DNA from: Streptomyces sp. NRRL B-24484
Lineage (GTDB): Bacteria; Actinomycetota; Actinomycetes; Streptomycetales; Streptomycetaceae
Length of the DNA stretch: 57,711 nucleotides
Direction of reading: 5' to 3'
Assembly: GCF_000717715.1 (NCBI RefSeq)
Contig: NZ_JOAI01000049.1
Span: 1-57,711, forward strand
Under the pieces are notes generated by a model. That model saw only the letters and a program-made list of their open reading frames with translations. It made no database searches and was not told the DNA's origin. A program made the position numbers and the translations under genes. How positions within the stretch are numbered: the first letter of the stretch is position 1; each line of letters opens with the position of its first letter. Positions 9,541 through 16,568 of this stretch are shown here, one piece after another.

Positions 9541-10380
9541 TCAGACGACCCGGTCGAGCCACTCGACCAGGTCCGCGACCACGTCGGTGCGGTTGGTCTC
9601 GTTGAAGAGCTCGTGCCGTGCGCCCGGGTACGGGCGGTAGGTGATGTCCATCAGTCCGGCCTTGCCGTACCGCTCGACGAGCAGGTCGCTGAGTGCGAGT
9701 CCGGCGTTGAGCGGGTCCCGGTCGCCGACCATGACGTACAGCGGCAGCCCGGCCGGGATCCCGGCCGGCTCGGTGAGGCGCGCGGCGGCCGCCGCGAGTT
9801 CGCCCATGGCCCGGTCGTCCAGCGTGAAGCCGCACATCGGGTCCGCGAGGTACGCGTCGACCTGCGCCTCGTCGCGGCTGAGCCAGTCCGCCGCGGTGCG
9901 GGCCGGCTCGAACGGCCGGTTGAACGCGGCCATCACGTCCGGCCCCTGGGTCGCCAGGTGGGCGAAGAGCCCGTCGAGGGCGGTCGTCCCGCACAGCACG
10001 GCCGCGTCGACGAGCCGGACGTGGTCGAGCAGGTACTGCTGGGCGGCGAAGGAGCCGAGACTGTGGCCGAGCAGGACGAGCGGCACGTACGGATGGGCGG
10101 CCCGGGCGTGGGCGGAGACCATGGCGAGGTCGTCCACCAGCCGGTTCCAGCCGTCCTCGCCGAGCACGCCGGGGCCGGCGTGCATGCTCAGGCCGTGGCC
10201 GCGGTGGTCGTCGGCGACGACCGCGAAGCCCCGGGCGGCCAGCGCCTCGGCGAGCGGCGCGTAGCGCCGGGCGTGCTCTCCCATGCCGTGGGCGATCTGC
10301 ACGACGGCCCGGGGTGCGACCGGGGGCGACCAGGTGTGCAGGTGGATGCGGACGCCGTCGGCGCTCGTGAGGGTGGTCAT
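9541..10380 (-). CDS. Alpha/beta hydrolase, monoacylglycerol-lipase type (paralogue 2)
   Basis: 279 residues, closely similar along its whole length to paralogues 1 and 3. It has GHSLGS as nucleophile elbow, MVGDRDPLN for the acid and GARHELFNE for the catalytic His, plus IAHGMGEHARRY near the N-terminus. ATG at 10380 follows GGAG at good spacing. Unlike the other two copies its upstream region lacks the TTCGACA/TGTCGAA operator. It diverges from the second PucR-family gene, whose promoter region carries a different perfect palindrome, so this copy may be under separate control. Monocistronic, with its own terminator. Confidence 0.87.
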   Translation of the reverse strand: MTTLTSADGVRIHLHTWSPPVAPRAVVQIAHGMGEHARRYAPLAEALAARGFAVVADDHRGHGLSMHAGPGVLGEDGWNRLVDDLAMVSAHARAAHPYVPLVLLGHSLGSFAAQQYLLDHVRLVDAAVLCGTTALDGLFAHLATQGPDVMAAFNRPFEPARTAADWLSRDEAQVDAYLADPMCGFTLDDRAMGELAAAAARLTEPAGIPAGLPLYVMVGDRDPLNAGLALSDLLVERYGKAGLMDITYRPYPGARHELFNETNRTDVVADLVEWLDRVV

Positions 10381-10551
10381 GACAACTCCTGGAGGGGGAG
10401 GCGGCTCGGAGGGGGAGGCGAGGGGCCCGGGCGGCGGGCCGCGGGAGCCCGGCGCCCGAGGGCCGGTGCAACGCGCCGTTCACGCTGTCGTCATCGTGGC
10501 GCGAGCCGCCTGCGAATCGAATGGGTGGCCGGACAAGGCGCGCCCGGCCGC

Positions 10552-10569
10552 GTTGTGGCCGGCCACAAC
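10552..10569. promoter_or_regulatory. 18-bp perfect palindrome between hydrolase 2 and pucR-like gene 2
   Basis: GTTGTGGCC-GGCCACAAC is a gap-free palindrome located just upstream of the -10 of pucR-like gene 2. It is likely an operator for that gene, probably autoregulatory; the divergent hydrolase 2 may share it. Confidence 0.55.
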
Positions 10570-10580
10570 CGCACCCCGCA

Positions 10581-10586
10581 TAGGCT
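10581..10586 (+). promoter_or_regulatory. Leaderless-type -10 (TAGGCT) of pucR-like gene 2
   Basis: TAGGCT ends 6 nt before the ATG at 10593, so transcription would begin at or next to the start codon. No clear -35 at 17 bp; the palindrome occupies that region. Confidence 0.5.
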
Positions 10587-10592
10587 GGGGGA

Positions 10593-11795
10593 ATGAGCCG
10601 CCCAGCACCCCCGCCGGAGATCGTCGAGGTGGCCGCGACCCTGTTGCCGCACCACCGCGAGATCGGCGAGCGCCTGGCCCGGCGGATGCGCGCGGAGATC
10701 GAGTCCTACCGCAACGAGGACCTCATCCCCTTCCACACCATCCGGGCCTCGTGCATCCGCAACATCGAGCTCATGATCCGGCACTTCGTCCACACCGGTC
10801 CCGCCGACCTCGGGCCGCCCCAGGCGACCGGCCGGATGCGCGCCGAGCAGGGCGTCCCGCTGCCCGAGACGCTGCACGCCTACCGGATCGGATTCGAGTT
10901 CCTCTGGGCCGAGTTCGTGGCCGAGGCCCGACGCCACCCGGCGGTCACCGACGCCATGCTCGTCGACCTGGCCGCACAGGTCTGGCAGCTCGCGGGCGAG
11001 TACTCCGACGCCGTCGCCCGGGCCTACCGCGAGACCACCGCCGCGCTCGTCCTGCAGCGCGAACGCGAACGGTCCGCCCTCGTGGAGGCGCTCCTCACCG
11101 GCGCCATCAGCGAGATCGGGCCGGTCGAGGAGGCCGGGCGGACACTGGGGCTGGGCTCCCACGGGCCGTACGCGGTGATCGCCGCCGACGTGCCGGCGCC
11201 CGGCCGCGAGGCGCTGCCCGGCATCGAGAACGCCCTGCGGGCGGTCCGCGTCCGCTCCGCCTGGCGGCTGCTGCCGGACCAGCAGATCGGCGTCGCCTCG
11301 CTGCCCGACCCCGACGACGAGGAGACACTGCTGCGGCTGCTGCGCCGCCACCCCGCACGGGTCGGGGTCAGTCCCTCGTACCCGTCGCTGCGCGACACCC
11401 CGCAGGCGCTGCGCTTCGCCCGGCTGGCCCTGGACGGGCTGCGCGGCAAGCCCCGCGGGACGGTCCGGTTCGACGACCGTCCGCTCGCCATGCTGGTGGC
11501 GGCCGCGCCCGCGGAGGCGGCCCGGTTGGCCCGGCTGGTGCTCGGCCCGCTGCTCGACCTCCCCCGGGAGGAACGCGAGCGGCTGACCGACACCCTGGAG
11601 CAGTGGTTCGCCGCCGCCGGCAGCACCGAGGGCGCGGCCGAGCGGCTCTACGTGCACGCCAACACCGTCCGCTACCGGCTGCGCCGCATCGAGGCGCTCA
11701 CCGGTCGCGCGCTCCAGGACCCCCGGCACCTGGCCGACATCGGATCCGCCCTGCTCGCGCTGCGGCTGCTGCCCGGCGAGGCGGCCGGCGGCTGA
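10593..11795 (+). CDS. PucR-family transcriptional regulator 2
   Basis: A 400-residue protein with an N-terminal RsbRD-type helical domain (about residues 10-170, LAYRIGFEFLWAEFV-like helices), a central GGDEF-related region, and the C-terminal PucR helix-turn-helix AAERLYVHANTVRYRLRRIE near residues 349-368. The start is the ATG 6 nt after a -10, giving a leaderless message. It diverges from hydrolase 2 and converges on hydrolase 3. Only distantly similar to PucR regulator 1, so the two probably sense different things. I infer control of the flanking hydrolases; which sites it binds is not known. Confidence 0.85.
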   Translation: MSRPAPPPEIVEVAATLLPHHREIGERLARRMRAEIESYRNEDLIPFHTIRASCIRNIELMIRHFVHTGPADLGPPQATGRMRAEQGVPLPETLHAYRIGFEFLWAEFVAEARRHPAVTDAMLVDLAAQVWQLAGEYSDAVARAYRETTAALVLQRERERSALVEALLTGAISEIGPVEEAGRTLGLGSHGPYAVIAADVPAPGREALPGIENALRAVRVRSAWRLLPDQQIGVASLPDPDDEETLLRLLRRHPARVGVSPSYPSLRDTPQALRFARLALDGLRGKPRGTVRFDDRPLAMLVAAAPAEAARLARLVLGPLLDLPREERERLTDTLEQWFAAAGSTEGAAERLYVHANTVRYRLRRIEALTGRALQDPRHLADIGSALLALRLLPGEAAGG

Positions 11796-11841
11796 GCCGT
11801 GTGACTGCCGCCCGCCGGTCGGCCGGTAGTCGGTCGGCCGG

Positions 11842-12684
11842 TCAGCCCGTCACGCAGAGGATCCAGGCGACGAGCTCCGCCGCGACCTCGACCCGGTTGG
11901 TCTCGTGCAGGATCTCGTGCCGGGCCCCGCGGTAGGTGCGGTACGTGACGTCGGTGAGGCCGGCCCGGCGGTACCGCTCCACCACCACGTCCGAGAGCGT
12001 GAGCTCGGCGTTCATCGGGTCGCGGTCGCCGACCGCCACGTAGACCGGCAGGTCCCGGCGGACGGTCTCGGGCCGGGCCAGCCGGTGCGCGGCCGCGGCC
12101 AGGTCGTCCCAGCCGCGGGCGTCCAGTGCGAAGCCGCAGAGCGGGTCGGCGAGGTAGGCGTCGACCTGCGCCTCGTCCCGGCTGCGCCAGTCGTGTCCGG
12201 TGCGGGCCGGCTCGAACGGTGCGTTGAAGGCCGCCGCCGCGTCCCCGCCGGCCGCGGCCAGGGCGGTGAGCAGCCGGTCCAGCGCGGTGGTGCCGGAGAG
12301 CGCCACGCCGGCCAGCCGTTCCGAGTGGTCGAGGACGTACTGCTGGGAGGCGAACGAGCCCAGGCTGTGGCCGACCAGGACCAGCGGCAGCCCGGGGTGG
12401 CGCCGGTGGGCGAGGTCCGAGAGCGCCACCATGTCCTGGACGAGCCGGTTCCAGCCGTCCTCGCCGAGGTGGCCGGGGGTGGCGCCGATGCTCCGGCCGT
12501 GGCCGCGGTGGTCGGCGGCGTAGACGGCGTACCCCTGGCCGGTGAGCGATGCGGCGAGGTGGGCGTAGCGGCGGGCGTGCTCGCCGGTACCGTGGGCGAG
12601 CTGGACGATGCCGCGTGGCGCGCCGACCGGCTGCCACTCGTGGACGTGGATCTCCAACCCGTCGCTGCTGGTGAAAGTGAACAT
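11842..12684 (-). CDS. Alpha/beta hydrolase, monoacylglycerol-lipase type (paralogue 3)
   Basis: 280 residues, same length as paralogue 1 and nearly colinear with it from MFTF onward. Catalytic elements are GHSLGS, AVGDRDPMN and GARHEILHE. Start at 12684 is fixed by GAGGAG about 9 nt upstream; a longer frame to 12774 has no supporting site. Its promoter and operator are almost base-for-base those of paralogue 1, so these two copies should be coregulated. Gene duplication within the locus is the simplest origin. One possible role is hydrolysis of a different acyl-glycerol; substrate unproven. Confidence 0.88.
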   Translation of the reverse strand: MFTFTSSDGLEIHVHEWQPVGAPRGIVQLAHGTGEHARRYAHLAASLTGQGYAVYAADHRGHGRSIGATPGHLGEDGWNRLVQDMVALSDLAHRRHPGLPLVLVGHSLGSFASQQYVLDHSERLAGVALSGTTALDRLLTALAAAGGDAAAAFNAPFEPARTGHDWRSRDEAQVDAYLADPLCGFALDARGWDDLAAAAHRLARPETVRRDLPVYVAVGDRDPMNAELTLSDVVVERYRRAGLTDVTYRTYRGARHEILHETNRVEVAAELVAWILCVTG

Positions 12685-12805
12685 CCGGCGGCTCCTCGGC
12701 AGGTGGTGCGTGGGCCGCGGGCAGGGCGGGCGGCCCGGGGGCCGCCGGTGGCCTGGGCGTGCAGTCGTCTCCATGCGCGCCGGGTGAGGCGGCCCGTTCG
12801 TGAAG

Positions 12806-12834
12806 ACGCTACGTCATTCGACAATGTCGAACAA
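12806..12834 (-). promoter_or_regulatory. Promoter plus palindromic operator of hydrolase 3
   Basis: Minus-strand -35 TTGTTC (12834-12829), 17-bp spacer, -10 TAGCGT (12811-12806), with the perfect palindrome TTCGACA-a-TGTCGAA at 12817-12831. It matches the hydrolase 1 promoter at all but two or three bases over about 30 bp, while the flanks diverge, so the block is under selection. Confidence 0.72.
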
Positions 12835-12901
12835 TGGTCGTGGGGTCTCGGATCGGCATCGGGCCGGCAGGGCGGTCGAACACCTGATCGGTGTGTCGGG
12901 A

Positions 12902-12907
12902 TAGGCT
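12902..12907 (+). promoter_or_regulatory. Leaderless-type -10 (TAGGCT) of lysE-like gene
   Basis: TAGGCT lies exactly 6 nt before the GTG at 12914, with no Shine-Dalgarno sequence between, so the message is probably leaderless. Confidence 0.5.
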
Positions 12908-12913
12908 CACCGG

Positions 12914-13558
12914 GTGATCAGTGCGAGTGCCATCGGCGGAATCGCCGCAGTCTCGTTCGGCATGGTGATGACCCCCGGGCCGAACATGATCTACTGCGTG
13001 TCGCGGTCCGTCAGCCAGGGCCGCCGCGCCGGACTGATCTCGCTCGGCGGCGTGGTCCTCGGCTTCCTGGTCTACCTGACCGCAGCGGTGGCCGGGATCT
13101 CCGCCCTCTTCGCCCTCGTCCCGACCGCCTACCTGGCGCTCAAGCTCGCCGGCGCCGGCTACCTGCTGTGGCTCGCCTGGAAGGCCTTCCGCTCCCCGGC
13201 GCACTCGCCCTTCCGGGCGGCCGAGATGCCCCACGAGCGGCCACTGAAGCTGTTCGGCATGGGAGCCCTCACCTGCCTGCTCAACCCCAAGCTGGCCGTC
13301 CTGTACATCACTCTGCTCCCGCAGTTCGTCCGGCCGGAGGAGGGGCAGGTGGCCCTGCAGAGCGCCCTGCTCGGCCTCACCCAGATCGCCGTCGGCACCC
13401 TCGGCAACGCCGCCTTCGTCCTCACCGCGGGCGCGCTGGCCGGCTTCCTCGCCCGCCGCCCCCTGCTGCAGCGCCTGCACGGCTGGGCCACCGGCACCCT
13501 GCTCGCCGCCTTCGCCCTGCGCATCGCCACCGAGCGCAGCCGCGCCACCGTGGCCTGA
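12914..13558 (+). CDS. LysE/RhtB-family amino acid exporter
   Basis: A 214-residue membrane protein with about six hydrophobic helices. The family signature is at residues 19-40: TPGPNMIYCVSRSVSQGRRA followed by GLISLGG. A second conserved stretch CLLNPKLAVLYITLLPQFV is near 119-137. Members export amino acids or their derivatives. The GTG start is supported by a -10 six bases upstream (leaderless). It is divergent from hydrolase 3 across the operator region, so the operator might also influence it, although its own promoter lies over 70 bp away. Confidence 0.88.
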   Translation: MISASAIGGIAAVSFGMVMTPGPNMIYCVSRSVSQGRRAGLISLGGVVLGFLVYLTAAVAGISALFALVPTAYLALKLAGAGYLLWLAWKAFRSPAHSPFRAAEMPHERPLKLFGMGALTCLLNPKLAVLYITLLPQFVRPEEGQVALQSALLGLTQIAVGTLGNAAFVLTAGALAGFLARRPLLQRLHGWATGTLLAAFALRIATERSRATVA

Positions 13559-13747
13559 GGGACCGCTTCAGGGGGCGTCCGCGCCCCGTGCGGTGCGCGC
13601 ACGGCTGGACCCGCAGTGGCCCCGGAGGCGCCGAATCCGCTGCTCACGGCCGCGCCGGCGTGCCACACTCGCAGCAACGGCGGTCCGAGCGCAGCCGCGG
13701 CCGGGCCCGCCGGACCCACGGTCGCCCCACCACGGGAGGCAGACGGC

Positions 13748-14554
13748 ATGGCCTTGGACGGCTCGATCCCCGGCGTGTACCAGGAGTACCTGGTGCCGAT
13801 CCTCGTCCGCCCCTATGCCCGGGACCTCGCCGCCCGGGCCGTGACCCACCGGCCGGCCCGGGTGCTGGAGACGGCCGCCGGCACCGGCGCCGTCACCCGG
13901 GAGCTCGCCGCGGTGCTGCCCGGATCCACCGGGATCGTGGCCACCGACCTGAGCGCGCCGATGCTCGGGCTCGCCTCCTCCTCGCACACCGGCCGGCCGG
14001 TGGACTTCCGGCAGGCCGACGCCCTCGACCTGCCCTTCCCCGACGACTCCTTCGACGTCGTGGTCTGCCAGTTCGGCGCCATGTTCTTCCCGGACAAGCC
14101 GCGGGCCTTCGCCGAGGCGCGGCGGGTGCTGCGGCCCGGCGGCGTGCTGCTGTTCAACGTGTGGGACCACATCGCCGCCAACGAGTTCGCCGCCGTCGCG
14201 GCGGCGGCCGTGGCCGCCCTGGTGCCCGAGGACCCGCCCGACTTCATGGCCCGGGTCCTGCACGGCTACCACGACCACGTGGCCATCGCGCGGGACGTCG
14301 AGGCCGGCGGGTTCGAGGCGCCCCGGATCGAGACCGTCGACGCCCGCAGCCGGGCCGGGTCCGCGGTCGAGGTGGCGACCGCCTACTGCCAGGGCACGCC
14401 GATGCGCAACGAGATCGAGGCCCGGCCCGGGATCTCGCTCGCCGAGGCGACCGACGCGGTCGCCTCGGCGGTCGGGGAGCGGTTCGGTGACGGTCCCGTC
14501 GAGGGCGCGATGCGCGCCCACGTGGTCACCGCCACCGCTGCCGTCGGCGTCTGA
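13748..14554 (+). CDS. Class I SAM-dependent methyltransferase
   Basis: A 268-residue protein with motif I VLETAAGTGAVTRELA (about residues 39-54), an acidic ATDLSAPML after strand 2, and DSFDVVVCQFGAMFF as motif post-II/III. This is the UbiE/Methyltransf_11 type of small-molecule methyltransferase. ATG at 13748 is preceded by GGGAGG; a longer in-frame start at 13616 has no site. It stands alone between the exporter and the convergent dioxygenase, so its substrate cannot be inferred. Confidence 0.85.
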   Translation: MALDGSIPGVYQEYLVPILVRPYARDLAARAVTHRPARVLETAAGTGAVTRELAAVLPGSTGIVATDLSAPMLGLASSSHTGRPVDFRQADALDLPFPDDSFDVVVCQFGAMFFPDKPRAFAEARRVLRPGGVLLFNVWDHIAANEFAAVAAAAVAALVPEDPPDFMARVLHGYHDHVAIARDVEAGGFEAPRIETVDARSRAGSAVEVATAYCQGTPMRNEIEARPGISLAEATDAVASAVGERFGDGPVEGAMRAHVVTATAAVGV

Positions 14555-14584
14555 GCGGAGCGACCGGGCGGGGCTCGCCTCCGG

Positions 14585-15448
14585 TCAGACCCGCCGCCAC
14601 AGTGCCGGCACGTTCGGCGGCTCCCAGCCGACGAAGGCCGTGTGCGCCTGGATGCAGACGTACCCGACGCCGTTGTAGGTGACCGCGTCACCGGCCCGGT
14701 ACGCCGTGCCGGCCCGCCAGGTGCCGCCCGGCGTCGGTCCGGTCGGGGTCGGGGTCGGCCCGGTGGGCGACGGGGACGGGGACGGCGACTGCGGCACGTC
14801 CAGGACGAAGTCGAAGGACGCCTCCCGTCCCGGCCCGGACTGCCGGACGGTCATCACCAGCCGCGGGTCGAAGATGGTGTCCGTCGAGTTCCGCGGCTCG
14901 CCGGGGAAGTACAGCTGGGTGGTCAGCACCGGGCGGCCGGGGGCCTGCAGCTTCACGTGCAGGTGCCGGGTCCGGCCCGGGTACAGCCCGGGCACCACCG
15001 TGGTCAGGGTGAACCGGCCCTGGTCGTCGCTGAACTGGTGGCCGCGGAAGCCGTAGCCGGAGTTGTCGTACGCCCCGGCGGTGTCAGCCTGCCAGAAGTC
15101 CAGCAGCACGCCCGCCACCGGCCGGCAGGCCCGGCCGAAGACGTAGCCGCTCACCGTCAGCGGTGTGCCCGGGCCGGTCAGCACGGTGCGCAGCGGGGAG
15201 CCCGGCTTGAAGTACGGGCCCTCGATCTGTTCGGTGGTCGGCTCGTCGCCGTCGTGGCAGTCCGGGGTCAGGCCGACCGGACCGCTGCCGCCGCCGTCAC
15301 GGGCCAGTGCCGCGCCGCCGCCGAGCAGCACGGGGGCGGCGCCGGCCAGCACGGCGGCCTTGAGCAGGTTCTTGCGGGTGATCCCGGGCTCGCCGGACCG
15401 CCGGGGCTGCGGCTCGTCCTGCGGCTGCGGTGGGGGCGGAGTGGGCAT
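14585..15448 (-). CDS. Secreted intradiol ring-cleavage dioxygenase with C-terminal CBM5/12 module
   Basis: 287 residues in four parts: a twin-arginine-like or Sec signal (GITRKNLLKAAVLAGAAPVL near residues 22-41), a catalytic intradiol dioxygenase domain (about 60-215), a Ser/Pro/Thr-Gly linker (about 220-243), and a 45-residue module WRAGTAYRAGDAVTYNGVGY... ending ALWRRV, typical of CBM family 5/12. Iron ligands are expected from the Tyr of AYDNSGYGF, the Tyr of GLYPG and the two His of RHLHV. The family splits catechols between the hydroxyls using Fe(III). From memory, Streptomyces sp. SirexAA-E has a characterised secreted enzyme of this architecture (SACTE_2871). Likely role: extracellular attack on lignin-derived or polymer-bound catechols. 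An AraC gene lies directly upstream. Confidence 0.88.
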   Translation of the reverse strand: MPTPPPPQPQDEPQPRRSGEPGITRKNLLKAAVLAGAAPVLLGGGAALARDGGGSGPVGLTPDCHDGDEPTTEQIEGPYFKPGSPLRTVLTGPGTPLTVSGYVFGRACRPVAGVLLDFWQADTAGAYDNSGYGFRGHQFSDDQGRFTLTTVVPGLYPGRTRHLHVKLQAPGRPVLTTQLYFPGEPRNSTDTIFDPRLVMTVRQSGPGREASFDFVLDVPQSPSPSPSPTGPTPTPTGPTPGGTWRAGTAYRAGDAVTYNGVGYVCIQAHTAFVGWEPPNVPALWRRV

Positions 15449-15557
15449 GGCGGATCGCTCCGTTCGGGGGTGGGGCGCAGGACCGTGGGGGTGTCCTGCG
15501 CATGACAGGCAACGTCCGGCGGCGGTGCGGGAGCGACCCGCCCGCCGTGCACCGACG

Positions 15558-16493
15558 CTACGGCCGGGCCGTCCGCGGGTCGATGGACTCGACGCCGGGG
15601 CCGTGGTGCTTTCCTCCGCCCGTGCCCGCGCGGAACTCCCCGGGCGTCAGCCCGACCTCGCGGCGGAAGAAGCGGCAGAAGTACGCCGGGTCGGCGAAGC
15701 CCGCCGCCGCCGCGACCTGCCGGACGGTCAGGTCCGTGGCGCTCAGCAGCCGTTTCGCCTCCAGGGTCTGCTGCTGGCGGATCATCCGCGCGGGCGTGCG
15801 GCCCGTCTCCTCCCGGACGAGCTCGTGCAGCCGCCCGGTCGACACGCCCAGCTCGCGGGCGTACGACCTGACGGTGCGGTCCGCGCGGCCGGGCTCGGCG
15901 ATCAGCCGGCCGAACCGGTCGACCAACGGATGCGGCCGCGGCGCCACCGACTCCGCGGCCGGCGGGGCCTGCGGCCGGTGGCCGGGCAGCGCCCGCACGG
16001 CCCGCACCAGCAGCACGTGGAGCAGTGCCTGCAGCACGCCCGGGTGGCCCGCCCCGGCCGCCCGGTACTCGCCGTCCAGGTCCGCGAGCAGGCCGGCCAG
16101 CCGGCCCGCCTCCGCGCGGTCGGGCCGCAGCGGCGGTGCGCCGGCCAGCTCCCGGGCCAGCGCCGCGTCCTCGGGATGGCGCAGCAGGAAGTCCTCCTCG
16201 AACAGCAGCACCCAGCCGTCCAGCCCGGCGGCCCCGGCCCAGTGGTGGACCTGGCCCGGCGCGATCGCGCAGAGCTGGGGCGGCCGCAGCGGCTGCTCCG
16301 CGAGGTCGAGGACGTGGCTGCCGCGGCCGCCGGTGACGTACGCCAGCTCGTAGAAGGAGTGCCGGTGCGGGAAGCCGGCCCGGGACAGCGGCCCGATGGT
16401 GTCGAAGGTGCCGACGGCGAACGGCAGCCGGCCCCGGTCCGGCACCGCCAGTCGGTGCAACTCGATCTCGGGTGTGGCGTGTTGACGACTCAT
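15558..16493 (-). CDS. AraC-family transcriptional regulator
   Basis: 311 residues with an N-terminal cupin sensor (HRHSFYELAYVTGGRGSHVL near residues 43-62) and a C-terminal double helix-turn-helix (about 205-300), the second half reading VRQVAAAAGFADPAYFCRFF RREVGLTPGEFR, the AraC signature. It sits 109 bp upstream of the dioxygenase gene on the same strand and may activate it in response to an aromatic or sugar ligand; this is inference from position only. ATG at 16493 with GGGAG upstream. Confidence 0.88.
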   Translation of the reverse strand: MSRQHATPEIELHRLAVPDRGRLPFAVGTFDTIGPLSRAGFPHRHSFYELAYVTGGRGSHVLDLAEQPLRPPQLCAIAPGQVHHWAGAAGLDGWVLLFEEDFLLRHPEDAALARELAGAPPLRPDRAEAGRLAGLLADLDGEYRAAGAGHPGVLQALLHVLLVRAVRALPGHRPQAPPAAESVAPRPHPLVDRFGRLIAEPGRADRTVRSYARELGVSTGRLHELVREETGRTPARMIRQQQTLEAKRLLSATDLTVRQVAAAAGFADPAYFCRFFRREVGLTPGEFRAGTGGGKHHGPGVESIDPRTARP

Positions 16494-16568
16494 CGGAGCA
16501 GTCTCCCGAGCCGGCCCGGGCCCGTCCAGTGGTCCAGACCATGGCTGCCGTCCGGTCCGTCGGCGCCG

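Noticed and set aside
9202..10596. Plus-strand frame with a good ribosome-binding site
   Set aside because: Most of it is antisense to hydrolase 2 and the translation shows no domain; kept only as an observation on the orphan promoter.
11796..11841. GGTCGGCCGG direct repeats between pucR2 and hydrolase 3 as a terminator
   Set aside because: Repeats are mostly direct and no long clean stem forms; insufficient to call.
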